Virus record (IMG/VR): IMGVR_UViG_3300037502_001039
Location: 1 to 21,491 of that record
DNA: 21,491 nucleotides
Direction: 5' to 3' (one strand)
Source of the DNA: a virus
Under the pieces are notes generated by a model. It saw only the letters and a list, made by a program, of their open reading frames with translations. It was not told the origin of the DNA and searched no databases. Below are positions 1-4,924 of the stretch, piece after piece. Each line of letters begins with the position of its first letter. Position 1 is the first letter of the stretch. A program made the translations under genes and the position numbers.

Positions 1-99
1 CTTAGCCATGTCCGATGCGGTGTCAATGTCATCTAAGATGTCCCATAGCGTTTCCAAAGCCTCCAACGCCATCTCTGCTGCTTTGCGTAGGTCAGTCAT
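1..99 (-). CDS. Partial small phage protein, runs off left edge
   Basis: This is the first 33 codons of an open reading frame that leaves the window at base 1. It begins MTDLRKAAEMALEALETL, an alanine/leucine/glutamate-rich helix of a kind I know from many small phage proteins of unknown function. The start at 97-99 forms an ATGA overlap with the stop of the upstream gene, and an AAGGGGTGAG ribosome binding site lies just before it, inside the end of that gene. It is the last visible member of the leftward small-gene operon. No function can be assigned, and its full length is unknown. Confidence 0.7.
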   Translation of the reverse strand, partial: MTDLRKAAEMALEALETLWDILDDIDTASDMAK

Positions 100-116
100 T
101 TCTCACCCCTTGCTCG
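95..116. repeat. 22-bp direct repeat, copy 1 (at gene junction)
   Basis: Bases 95-116 are identical to bases 292-313. On the minus strand the repeat reads through ARGEK and the TGA stop of one gene, and carries the AAGGGGTGAG ribosome binding site and ATGAC start of the next. It is a complete stop/start junction that has been copied. Confidence 0.9.
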
Positions 117-296
117 AATCATCGCCGCCGCTACTACTCCTTGGTTATGCCAATCACCATGCAACCATTCTTCAACCACCTTCGCACACGCCTCACGCTC
201 TCGCTCAATAACTAATTGCACCAAGGCATAAACGGCCTCACCGACAACGACGATGCCATTTTCTTTCATCAATTCGTCTATTTCATCTCTCGTCAT
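96..296 (-). CDS. Small phage protein of unknown function (66 aa)
   Basis: A 66-residue protein, mostly predicted helix, with a central charged stretch IEREREACAKVVEEW and the ending AAAMIRARGEK. Proteins with EREACAKV and AAAIRARG motifs are common as hypothetical proteins in phages of Gram-negative bacteria, but I know no function for them. It starts in an ATGA overlap with the gene before it and ends in an ATGA overlap with the gene after it, so it is probably translationally coupled on both sides. Its last seven residues (IRARGEK) are identical to those of the preceding gene product because a 22-bp repeat covers both gene ends. Confidence 0.75.
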   Translation of the reverse strand: MTRDEIDELMKENGIVVVGEAVYALVQLVIEREREACAKVVEEWLHGDWHNQGVVAAAMIRARGEK

Positions 297-313
297 TTCT
301 CACCCCTTGCTCG
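292..313. repeat. 22-bp direct repeat, copy 2 (at gene junction)
   Basis: Second copy of the 22-bp repeat at 95-116, with no mismatch over the 22 bases. It again spans the end of one small gene, a ribosome binding site and the start of the following gene, in the same reading frame as copy 1. Confidence 0.9.
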
Positions 314-622
314 TATTGAAGGGCGTGTTGCTTTTGCAATGGCGGTACGGGCGGCTTCCACGGCCTTGATCGTTTCATCATCACGTTCCTCGTCGTAGCA
401 GCAAGACAGCATTCCACGCAGGGCTTCCAATAAATCAGGGGCAGCCGCGATTAGCCGTGCGTTAGCTTGTTGTTCTTGTGGCGGTATCGTTGCGCGAACC
501 GGAATGTTGGCAATCACGGCAGAGTGAACCCCGCGTTTGCGCGCGCTGATGCTAAAGGGGTGCGTCTTCCAATTAAAGTTTTCGTTATAAAGCCATTTTT
601 CCTTTGTGTATAACGAATTCAT
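293..622 (-). CDS. Small phage protein of unknown function (109 aa)
   Basis: A 109-residue protein. The middle has ANARLIAAAPDLLEALRGML followed by an acidic stretch (CYDEERDDET) and an alanine-rich helix. The NARLIAAAPDLLEAL motif is very frequent in short hypothetical phage and prophage proteins, so this looks like a member of that widespread family, whose role I do not know. A strong GAAAGGAG site sits a few bases before the start at 622, and the start overlaps the upstream stop as ATGA. The C-terminus IRARGEK is shared with the next gene product through a 22-bp direct repeat. Confidence 0.8.
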   Translation of the reverse strand: MNSLYTKEKWLYNENFNWKTHPFSISARKRGVHSAVIANIPVRATIPPQEQQANARLIAAAPDLLEALRGMLSCCYDEERDDETIKAVEAARTAIAKATRPSIRARGEK

Positions 623-816
623 GTTGCTCTCCTTTCAATCAGGTTAAATGGGTCATGCCATTTATAAGTCACGGGCGCAGCGTCGTAATACAAATACATA
701 TTGGATGGCCCACGTTTTTTTGTCATCAACCCTGCCTCAACCTGTCTATCCAGACGGCTACGGGCGGCTTTGAGCGAGATCTTTTTCTTCTTGGCGAAGT
801 CTTTGATGGTCATCAT
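619..816 (-). CDS. Small helix-turn-helix DNA-binding protein (65 aa)
   Basis: The N-terminal half, MTIKDFAKKKKISLKAARSR followed by LDRQVEAGLMTKKR, has the pattern of a small winged helix-turn-helix: a turn after ISLKAA, a recognition helix, then a basic wing ending in SNMYLYY. It probably binds DNA, but the target is unknown. I place the start at 816 rather than at the upstream ATG at 834, because 816 forms the ATGA overlap with the upstream stop (813-815) seen throughout this operon. The ATG at 813 is an equally possible start one codon later. The C-terminal half has no recognisable domain. It is the third DNA-binding protein in this operon. Confidence 0.7.
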   Translation of the reverse strand: MMTIKDFAKKKKISLKAARSRLDRQVEAGLMTKKRGPSNMYLYYDAAPVTYKWHDPFNLIERRAT

Positions 817-1025
817 CCTGCGAACCCCACGCATTGCTGATACGCGAGCTCATAAGCAAGGTCCTGGCATTCTTCGTTGAGCTTGTTGAGCTCCTCATCA
901 GCCAAGGCTTCGCCTGTGTCCGCCCACCGTGCAAACGAAATGTATGCTTCGCAGAAGTCTGGGTAATCCCGTGGGTCAACACCGTCAACCTCTAGGTCAG
1001 TAATCTCTCGGTCTTGAAATTTCAT
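813..1025 (-). CDS. Conserved acidic phage protein of unknown function (70 aa)
   Basis: A 70-residue acidic protein beginning MKFQDREITDLEVDGVDPRD, followed by DFCEAYISFARWADTGEALADEELNKL. The DLEVDGVD-RDYPDF block recurs in small proteins of many environmental and Gram-negative phages, and no function is known to me. The start at 1025 overlaps the upstream stop as ATGA and is preceded by AAAGGTG. The acidic, compact character would fit a protein that binds a host or phage protein, but that is only inference. Confidence 0.8.
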   Translation of the reverse strand: MKFQDREITDLEVDGVDPRDYPDFCEAYISFARWADTGEALADEELNKLNEECQDLAYELAYQQCVGFAG

Positions 1026-1312
1026 GCTGACACCTTTACAAGAAACTCTCGGCCCTTCTCCGTGATTCGTATGTAATGAATCCTCTTGTCCGCCCCTCTA
1101 ACGGGAACGTCTTCGATGAAGCGGCGGCGCTTGAGACGGGAGATGTACTTATGGGTCGAGGCCGGGGAGCTCACGCCTCGTTTCAAGCAGGCGGTGATAA
1201 GCGTCTGCGTGGGCTCGCGCTCGGAATATTCGCTCAATATTTCTAAAGCGAGCACCTCCCTTAAGTCTAACCTTAAGTCTTTTAGCATTTGGAATAAGGT
1301 AAGTGGTTTCAT
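1022..1312 (-). CDS. MarR-like winged helix-turn-helix regulator (96 aa)
   Basis: A 96-residue protein with a MarR/PadR-like winged-helix layout: a helix near residues 15-30, a helix-turn-helix about 35-63 (TQTLITACLKRGVSSPASTH, then YISRLKRRRFIED), then a beta-hairpin wing about 64-85 (VPVRGADKRIHYIRITEKG) and a short last helix. The RITEKG-REFL ending is typical of MarR-like wings. It probably binds DNA as a dimer and regulates phage or host transcription. The start at 1312 has a GGAG site about ten bases upstream. A gap of 12 bases separates it from the small membrane protein gene before it, and its stop overlaps the next start as ATGA. Confidence 0.8.
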   Translation of the reverse strand: MKPLTLFQMLKDLRLDLREVLALEILSEYSEREPTQTLITACLKRGVSSPASTHKYISRLKRRRFIEDVPVRGADKRIHYIRITEKGREFLVKVSA

Positions 1313-1324
1313 TTTGCTGAGCTC

Positions 1325-1489
1325 CTACCAAGCACCGAACCAGACGCCGGTTCCGTGGATGATGGCGATTGGAAAAAAGAGTGCTCCTGCGATAAGGAAG
1401 AACCACTCACCTTGATTGATACAGGTGATCACGTGCGTGAGCCATGATCCGAGCATCCAGAAGACGAATACGAAGCCGAAGAAATTCAT
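1325..1489 (-). CDS. Small hydrophobic membrane protein (54 aa)
   Basis: A 54-residue open reading frame starting MNFFGFVFVFWMLGSWLTHV and ending HGTGVWFGAW. It has two strongly hydrophobic stretches, about residues 2-22 and 29-46, separated by a short polar linker (INQGEW), so it should be a two-pass inner-membrane protein. The start at 1487-1489 overlaps the upstream stop as ATGA, and the frame fills what would otherwise be a gap between genes. Tiny membrane proteins in early phage operons can affect the host membrane, superinfection or lysis timing, but nothing here tells which. It is too short for a holin to be claimed with confidence. Confidence 0.75.
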   Translation of the reverse strand: MNFFGFVFVFWMLGSWLTHVITCINQGEWFFLIAGALFFPIAIIHGTGVWFGAW

Positions 1490-1731
1490 TCGCTCACCTC
1501 GATCAGTTTGTCGAGATAGTGGCGAGCTTTGCGAAGGTCTTCGATGCCGTTCTTTGATTGCCAGCGGGTAACGTACTTAACGATGTTGCCCTCGAGGTAG
1601 CCGAGCTTGTTGGAGATGATGTAATCCCAGGGTTGCATGGGCATGTCTCTATAGTGGCTGCCGCCTTCTTGAATGTCGTTGGCGGTGGTAGTTACTTTGC
1701 GGGGGCGACCGCGACCTCTTATTGCTTTCAT
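1486..1731 (-). CDS. DUF3310 family protein with AT-hook-like N-terminus
   Basis: An 81-residue protein. Residues about 24-79 match the DUF3310 phage family: HY at 26-27, QPWDYI at 33-38, GYLEGNIVKYVTRW at 44-57 and GIEDLRKARHYLDKLIE at 62-78. Phage T7 gp1.7, a nucleotide kinase, is usually placed near this family, so a role in nucleotide metabolism is possible but not shown here. The N-terminal GRGRPRK (residues 6-12) has the core of an AT-hook, a minor-groove DNA-binding motif. The start at 1731 has an AAAGGAG site and forms an ATGA overlap with the upstream stop. Confidence 0.85.
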   Translation of the reverse strand: MKAIRGRGRPRKVTTTANDIQEGGSHYRDMPMQPWDYIISNKLGYLEGNIVKYVTRWQSKNGIEDLRKARHYLDKLIEVSE

Positions 1732-2048
1732 GCTGCTTCTCCTTTGGTGGTTAAAGTAATGCCTTCGGGGCTGACTCGTACGTCGATTCGGTCTTCTGGA
1801 AGTAGATCGTCAAAGTAGACAACTCGCTCTTCGTCTTGAACGGCCAGTTCATCCTTTCCCAACTTAGACCGCTTGGGTGTAGGTTGCTCGAGCAGTTCGA
1901 TGGCCTTGGATAACAGGTCAGAAGCGGCCCAAAGGGCGTACTCTGTGTCGTCATTTGTTTCCCCCTTACAAAGTGCTACGTTTTCCATGGTGATGTTAAC
2001 GATGGCCCGTGCTTTGCATATCAGTGAATCAATTTCAATCTCATTCAT
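1728..2048 (-). CDS. Hypothetical phage protein (106 aa)
   Basis: A 106-residue acidic protein with no domain I recognise. Residues 1-53 look helical (MNEIEIDSLICKARAIVNIT, later ALWAASDLLSKAIELLEQP), followed by a Pro/Lys linker and a C-terminal part that looks beta-rich (ERVVYFDDLLPEDRIDVRVS, then GITLTTKG). The ATG at 2048 is preceded by a GGAG site and overlaps the upstream stop as ATGA. Its stop overlaps the DUF3310 gene start in the same way, so the two are probably co-translated. No function can be assigned. Confidence 0.7.
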   Translation of the reverse strand: MNEIEIDSLICKARAIVNITMENVALCKGETNDDTEYALWAASDLLSKAIELLEQPTPKRSKLGKDELAVQDEERVVYFDDLLPEDRIDVRVSPEGITLTTKGEAA

Positions 2049-2290
2049 TTGATGTATCTCCGTATGAAGTTATAAAAGCGGTCCTTGAGCCGTGAGCTTT
2101 CGCCCTTGGACTCGATGACCTCGCGTAGGTAGTCGTTGCCATCCCATGCGCGACCGGTCTGCTCGAGCAAGATGCGTTGCATCTCAGCTGCTTCTGCAAG
2201 GGCCTTGTCGCGTTCTCTGCGATAGCGCTCGGCCACCTCTTGCCAGTACATGGCATTAGCGCGTAGCGACGCCTCTTTAAGCGGCATCAT
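2045..2290 (-). CDS. Hypothetical coiled-coil phage protein (81 aa)
   Basis: The likely product starts MMPLKEASLRANAMYWQEVA and continues through a charged helix (RYRRERDKALAEAAEMQRIL) that looks like a coiled coil, ending in a basic tail (KDRFYNFIRRYIK). The frame stays open upstream to 2380, but that extension lies inside the preceding gene. The ATGs at 2288-2290 and 2285-2287 give only a short overlap with it, so I use 2290. Short coiled-coil proteins of this type are common in phage early operons, and no function is known to me. The stop overlaps the next gene start as ATGA. Confidence 0.65.
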   Translation of the reverse strand: MMPLKEASLRANAMYWQEVAERYRRERDKALAEAAEMQRILLEQTGRAWDGNDYLREVIESKGESSRLKDRFYNFIRRYIK

Positions 2291-2501
2291 GGACGCCAAC
2301 CTTATCGAGGAAGTTCTTCTTGATTGACCTATCCCAAGCTTCGCCCATCTGATCAAGGCCTCGCAGATGCCCTTTACCAAAGGCTGTGATCACCATTTCG
2401 ATGATGTTGCATCTCTCAGTGTTGTCGAGCTTGTTAACGTCCATTGCTTCTTCAAGCTCTGCCAATACGGACTGTACGGTGGGCCATTCTGGTGTTGACA
2501 T
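2277..2501 (-). CDS. Hypothetical phage protein (74 aa)
   Basis: A 74-residue, mostly helical protein starting MSTPEWPTVQSVLAELEEAM, without a recognisable domain. An AGAAAGGAAT ribosome binding site precedes the start, inside the sequence CTTTTAGAAAGGAA that also occurs, nearly unchanged, before the genes starting at 2710 and 9657. It begins two bases after the stop of the upstream gene and its end overlaps the next gene by 14 bases. No function can be assigned. Confidence 0.65.
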   Translation of the reverse strand: MSTPEWPTVQSVLAELEEAMDVNKLDNTERCNIIEMVITAFGKGHLRGLDQMGEAWDRSIKKNFLDKVGVHDAA

Positions 2502-2503
2502 GA

Positions 2504-2710
2504 TTAATTCCTTTCTAAAAGTATTTCGTCTTCTAAGTTGATGATCTGCGATTCGTCTAGCACTCGCAGAAGGTTTGCACCGTTCTTACCAGCTTCACCT
2601 TTTGCATAGACCTTAACAATGTCTATTTGTTCCGGAAAACCATTCTCAGCTGGTTCGATGGTGTAGTGCACTTCTACATCAAGGATTACTTGGGTCTGTA
2701 AGGTTGGCAT
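2504..2710 (-). CDS. Hypothetical phage protein (68 aa)
   Basis: A 68-residue protein starting MPTLQTQVILDVEVHYTIEP. The pattern suggests two or three beta strands (VILDVEVHYTIEP, QIDIVKVYAKG) and a short C-terminal helix. I prefer the start at 2708-2710 to the ATG at 2746, because AGAAAGGAAGGAG lies directly before 2710 and the longer form would overlap the upstream gene more. With this start the overlap with the ribbon-helix-helix gene is 32 bases. No domain or function recognised. An all-beta phage anti-host protein or a small binding protein are possibilities that the sequence does not decide. Confidence 0.65.
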   Translation of the reverse strand: MPTLQTQVILDVEVHYTIEPAENGFPEQIDIVKVYAKGEAGKNGANLLRVLDESQIINLEDEILLERN

Positions 2711-2891
2711 CTCCTTCCTTTCTAAAGTATTGGTCAAAAGCATCATCCAGCAGACGCTGAAGCATTGCGTTTACAGATACATTGTTTGCCTTTGCCAGAT
2801 CAACGAGCTTTGCTTTGTACTCTGCGCGAACAGAGATGGTGTGCCAAGACTTGTTACGGGCATTAGGGCTTAATTCGCGTTGTAGAACCAT
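2679..2891 (-). CDS. Ribbon-helix-helix (Arc/CopG-like) DNA-binding regulator (70 aa)
   Basis: A 70-residue protein with a ribbon-helix-helix layout: strand SWHTISVRAEY (residues 15-25), helix KAKLVDLAKANN, turn, and second helix VSVNAMLQRLLDDAFDQYF, ending in a short acidic tail. Arc/CopG-type proteins bind DNA as dimers through the paired strands and usually repress their own promoter. This is the first gene of the leftward small-gene operon. Its promoter region holds a perfect palindrome (2927-2938) within the promoter spacer, a natural candidate for its binding site. GAAAGGAG precedes the start at 2891. Antitoxins share this fold, but no toxin-like partner is visible next to it. Confidence 0.8.
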   Translation of the reverse strand: MVLQRELSPNARNKSWHTISVRAEYKAKLVDLAKANNVSVNAMLQRLLDDAFDQYFRKEGDANLTDPSNP

Positions 2892-2913
2892 GATTTCTCC
2901 TTTCTTGCTTCGC

Positions 2914-2942
2914 AGTGTATCGCAAGACTACCGGTAGTGCAA
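2914..2942 (-). promoter_or_regulatory. Candidate sigma70-type promoter of the small-gene operon
   Basis: On the minus strand, TTGCAC (2937-2942) and TACACT (2914-2919) are separated by exactly 17 bases, and the -10 ends 22 bases before the ATG of the ribbon-helix-helix gene. Matches to the consensus hexamers are moderate (3/6 and 4/6), but spacing and position are right, and the downstream terminator-like hairpin of the polymerase operon ends just before it. Confidence 0.5.
2927..2938. promoter_or_regulatory. 12-bp perfect palindrome, candidate operator
   Basis: ACTACCGGTAGT is identical to its own reverse complement. It lies inside the spacer of the candidate promoter and overlaps the last two bases of the -35 hexamer, so a bound protein would block RNA polymerase. 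The ribbon-helix-helix product encoded immediately downstream is the obvious candidate ligand. An 11-of-12 match occurs at 11784-11795. Confidence 0.55.
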
Positions 2943-2953
2943 ATGGGTAGGAG

Positions 2954-2999
2954 AAAAAGGGTGGGGCGAGACGCCAAGAGAGGGAAAGCGCCTCGCCCC
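2954..2999 (-). terminator. Terminator-like hairpin after the DNA polymerase gene
   Basis: GGGGCGAG (2963-2970) and CTCGCCCC (2992-2999) form an 8-bp GC-rich stem, extended by CGC/GCG after one mismatch. On the minus strand the stem is followed by a run of five T (2954-2958) after a few bases. It lies between the stop of the polymerase gene and the promoter of the next operon, as expected for an intrinsic terminator, although the T-run is short and offset. Confidence 0.6.
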
Positions 3000-3001
3000 G
3001 A

Positions 3002-3054
3002 GTGCTCCCTGTGAGAGCACCAAAGGAGGCTTCACGCTGTCTAGGACGCGAAGC
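3002..3054. other. Two further hairpins in the 2892-3061 gene-free junction
   Basis: GTGCTC (3002-3007) pairs with GAGCAC (3015-3020) around a 7-base loop, and GCTTC (3029-3033) pairs with GAAGC (3050-3054), extended by two more pairs after a mismatch. With the terminator-like hairpin at 2954-2999 they make three consecutive hairpins downstream of the polymerase gene. The 170-base junction holds no convincing gene. An open frame at 2863-3075 overlaps both neighbours and has no ribosome binding site. Confidence 0.5.
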
Positions 3055-3061
3055 ACCTTCA

Positions 3062-4924
3062 TTATGTGGCCTCACCCCAACTGGGTCCAGTCTCTACGTC
3101 AACTTTCGACGGGATTTCCAAATCGACTGCCGTCCGCATGATTTCAGCTGCTTCAAGGGCCTCCTTCTTCGAGTAGACTGAAAGCGCGATCTCGTCATGA
3201 ACTTGCAGTAGAAGCTTGAATCCAGCCTTATGCAAAGCAATCATCCCGGCCTTCGTTTGGTCAGCAGCCGAGCCTTGAATAAGGCGATTCAGTCCTTTGT
3301 AAGTGAACGCTCGCTTAATCGAACGACCATATTCTATAACGGCCTGCTCATACGGCAGGGCCTTGTTTACGCCCCACTGCGTCGGCTCCCAGAGCGGGAA
3401 GCGGCACTTCCTTCCCAGCAACGTCCGAATTGAGCCGCCTGAAGCCGGGTGCTCGATCCTCTTTTGCACGGCGTTGACCGTGCCACGCAGGAAGGGAACC
3501 TTGGTGTGGAAGGTCTGAATCAAGGTTTCTGCTTCGTCGAGCGGTAAATCGAGCTCGTTAGCAAGCTTGTTCTTGCCCATGCCATACATCAGGCCAAGGC
3601 CAATCGTCTTGGCTTGCTTGCGTTTGATACCTGCCATGTCCGCGACCATCTTGTGAAAGTCCGTATCAGGATTTTCCCTGTAGGCGTCGGCCATCTTCTC
3701 TGCACCGGGCAAGTCTAAAAGCGCTGAGTAGTGGACCAAGAGCCGTGGTTCTTGTGACGAGAAGTCGCATGCGGCCCACGTGTCACCTTCTTCTGGTAGG
3801 AAGAGACCACGGACCATAGGGCCGATGACCTCATGCCGTGCAGGGACTTGCTGTAAGTTGGGTGATGCCATAGAAAGACGGCCTGTGACCGTGCCGCCAT
3901 CATCAGAGCGCAGCTGATTGACGTGTGGGTGGATGCGCCCATCGGCTTCTGAGAAGTCGAGGTAGGGCTGGAGAAACGTGCCGTGGGTTTTGTTGAGCTC
4001 TCGTGCTTCGACGATGAGCTTGGCGATGGGGTGGTCGTGCGTTTGAAGGAAGGTGCGGGTGAAGCTTGGCAGGCCGGTGTTGCTTTTGGGGTAGGAGAGC
4101 TTGAGCTTGTCGAAGGCCTGGGCGACGCTGGCGGCGGCCCAGATCTCCACGGGCGCGCCGGTCATACGCTTGAGGTGGTTTTGCAGATCCTCTTCGCGCT
4201 CCTGCATCTGTACCATAAGCTTCTTGGCCTTGTCGCGGTCGAAGCGGATGCCCTTCTTGGTGAGATTGATGAGGATGGGAAGAAGTTCCGTCTCAAGATT
4301 AAAAATTGATTCGACCTCTTCCTTCCGCAGGATGGACTTAAATGCTTGCCAGAGCTTTAGCGTGAGCGCGGCGTCCTGCTCTGCGTACTCACCGACGAAC
4401 ATCGCGGGGAGCTTCCACAGTTCCTTCTTAGCGTGGACGTTGAAGTCGCTGGCGGCTTCTTTCAGTGCCTGTTCAGACTTGATCTCTTTGAGGTAGTCAA
4501 AGCCCAAGGCGTTGAGGCTGTATGAGAAACGGTTTTCATCGATCAGCGGGGCCGCGATCATTGTGTCCAGGATTCGACCTTTAATTTCGTACCCTGAGGC
4601 GAGGAGCCATCCGCAATCGTAAGCTGCATTGTGCATGACCTTATCACAGGGAAGCAGAAGAACTCTTCGGATGAAACGCTCAACGAGCCCCTGGTCAAGA
4701 TTCCCTCCACCTTGATGTCTAACTGGGAAGTATCCGCACCATCCGTCAGTAGCGAGGGCGTAACCAACAATGTAGCCATCGTTTCGAGGCCATCCCGGCC
4801 CGTATTTTTCCATGTGAGGGTCACAGGTTTCGAGGTCAATTGCGATCTCCTTTGCATCCGATAAATCGGGAAATTTTTCTGGTGGAACCCACTCCGTTTG
4901 GCGTGGGAAGAGCGGTAACGTCAT
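3062..4924 (-). CDS. Family A DNA polymerase with 3'-5' exonuclease (620 aa)
   Basis: This is the replicative phage DNA polymerase. Proofreading domain: D30/E32 in AIDLET, N99/D103 in HNAAYD, and Y180/D184 in YAEQD. Polymerase domain: TGRLSMASPNLQ (347-358), motif A D387 in ACDFSSQEPR, motif B RKQAKTIGLGLMYG (435-448) with K439 and Y447, and motif C H576-D577-E578 in QVHDE. There is no 5'-nuclease domain, as in T7-like enzymes. The residue equivalent to E. coli Pol I F762 is L443. The ATG at 4924 overlaps the UvrD-like helicase stop as ATGA, so the two are probably translationally coupled. All catalytic residues I can check are present, and the length is normal for this class. Confidence 0.97.
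   Translation of the reverse strand: MTLPLFPRQTEWVPPEKFPDLSDAKEIAIDLETCDPHMEKYGPGWPRNDGYIVGYALATDGWCGYFPVRHQGGGNLDQGLVERFIRRVLLLPCDKVMHNAAYDCGWLLASGYEIKGRILDTMIAAPLIDENRFSYSLNALGFDYLKEIKSEQALKEAASDFNVHAKKELWKLPAMFVGEYAEQDAALTLKLWQAFKSILRKEEVESIFNLETELLPILINLTKKGIRFDRDKAKKLMVQMQEREEDLQNHLKRMTGAPVEIWAAASVAQAFDKLKLSYPKSNTGLPSFTRTFLQTHDHPIAKLIVEARELNKTHGTFLQPYLDFSEADGRIHPHVNQLRSDDGGTVTGRLSMASPNLQQVPARHEVIGPMVRGLFLPEEGDTWAACDFSSQEPRLLVHYSALLDLPGAEKMADAYRENPDTDFHKMVADMAGIKRKQAKTIGLGLMYGMGKNKLANELDLPLDEAETLIQTFHTKVPFLRGTVNAVQKRIEHPASGGSIRTLLGRKCRFPLWEPTQWGVNKALPYEQAVIEYGRSIKRAFTYKGLNRLIQGSAADQTKAGMIALHKAGFKLLLQVHDEIALSVYSKKEALEAAEIMRTAVDLEIPSKVDVETGPSWGEAT

Noticed and set aside
2679-2891. Ribbon-helix-helix protein as the antitoxin of a toxin-antitoxin pair
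   Set aside because: The overlapping downstream gene product has no recognisable toxin-like features and the operon continues with many unrelated phage genes.
2863-3075. 70-residue minus-strand frame across the polymerase/regulator junction
   Set aside because: It overlaps the end of the polymerase gene and the start of the regulator gene, covers the promoter and hairpins, and has no ribosome binding site.
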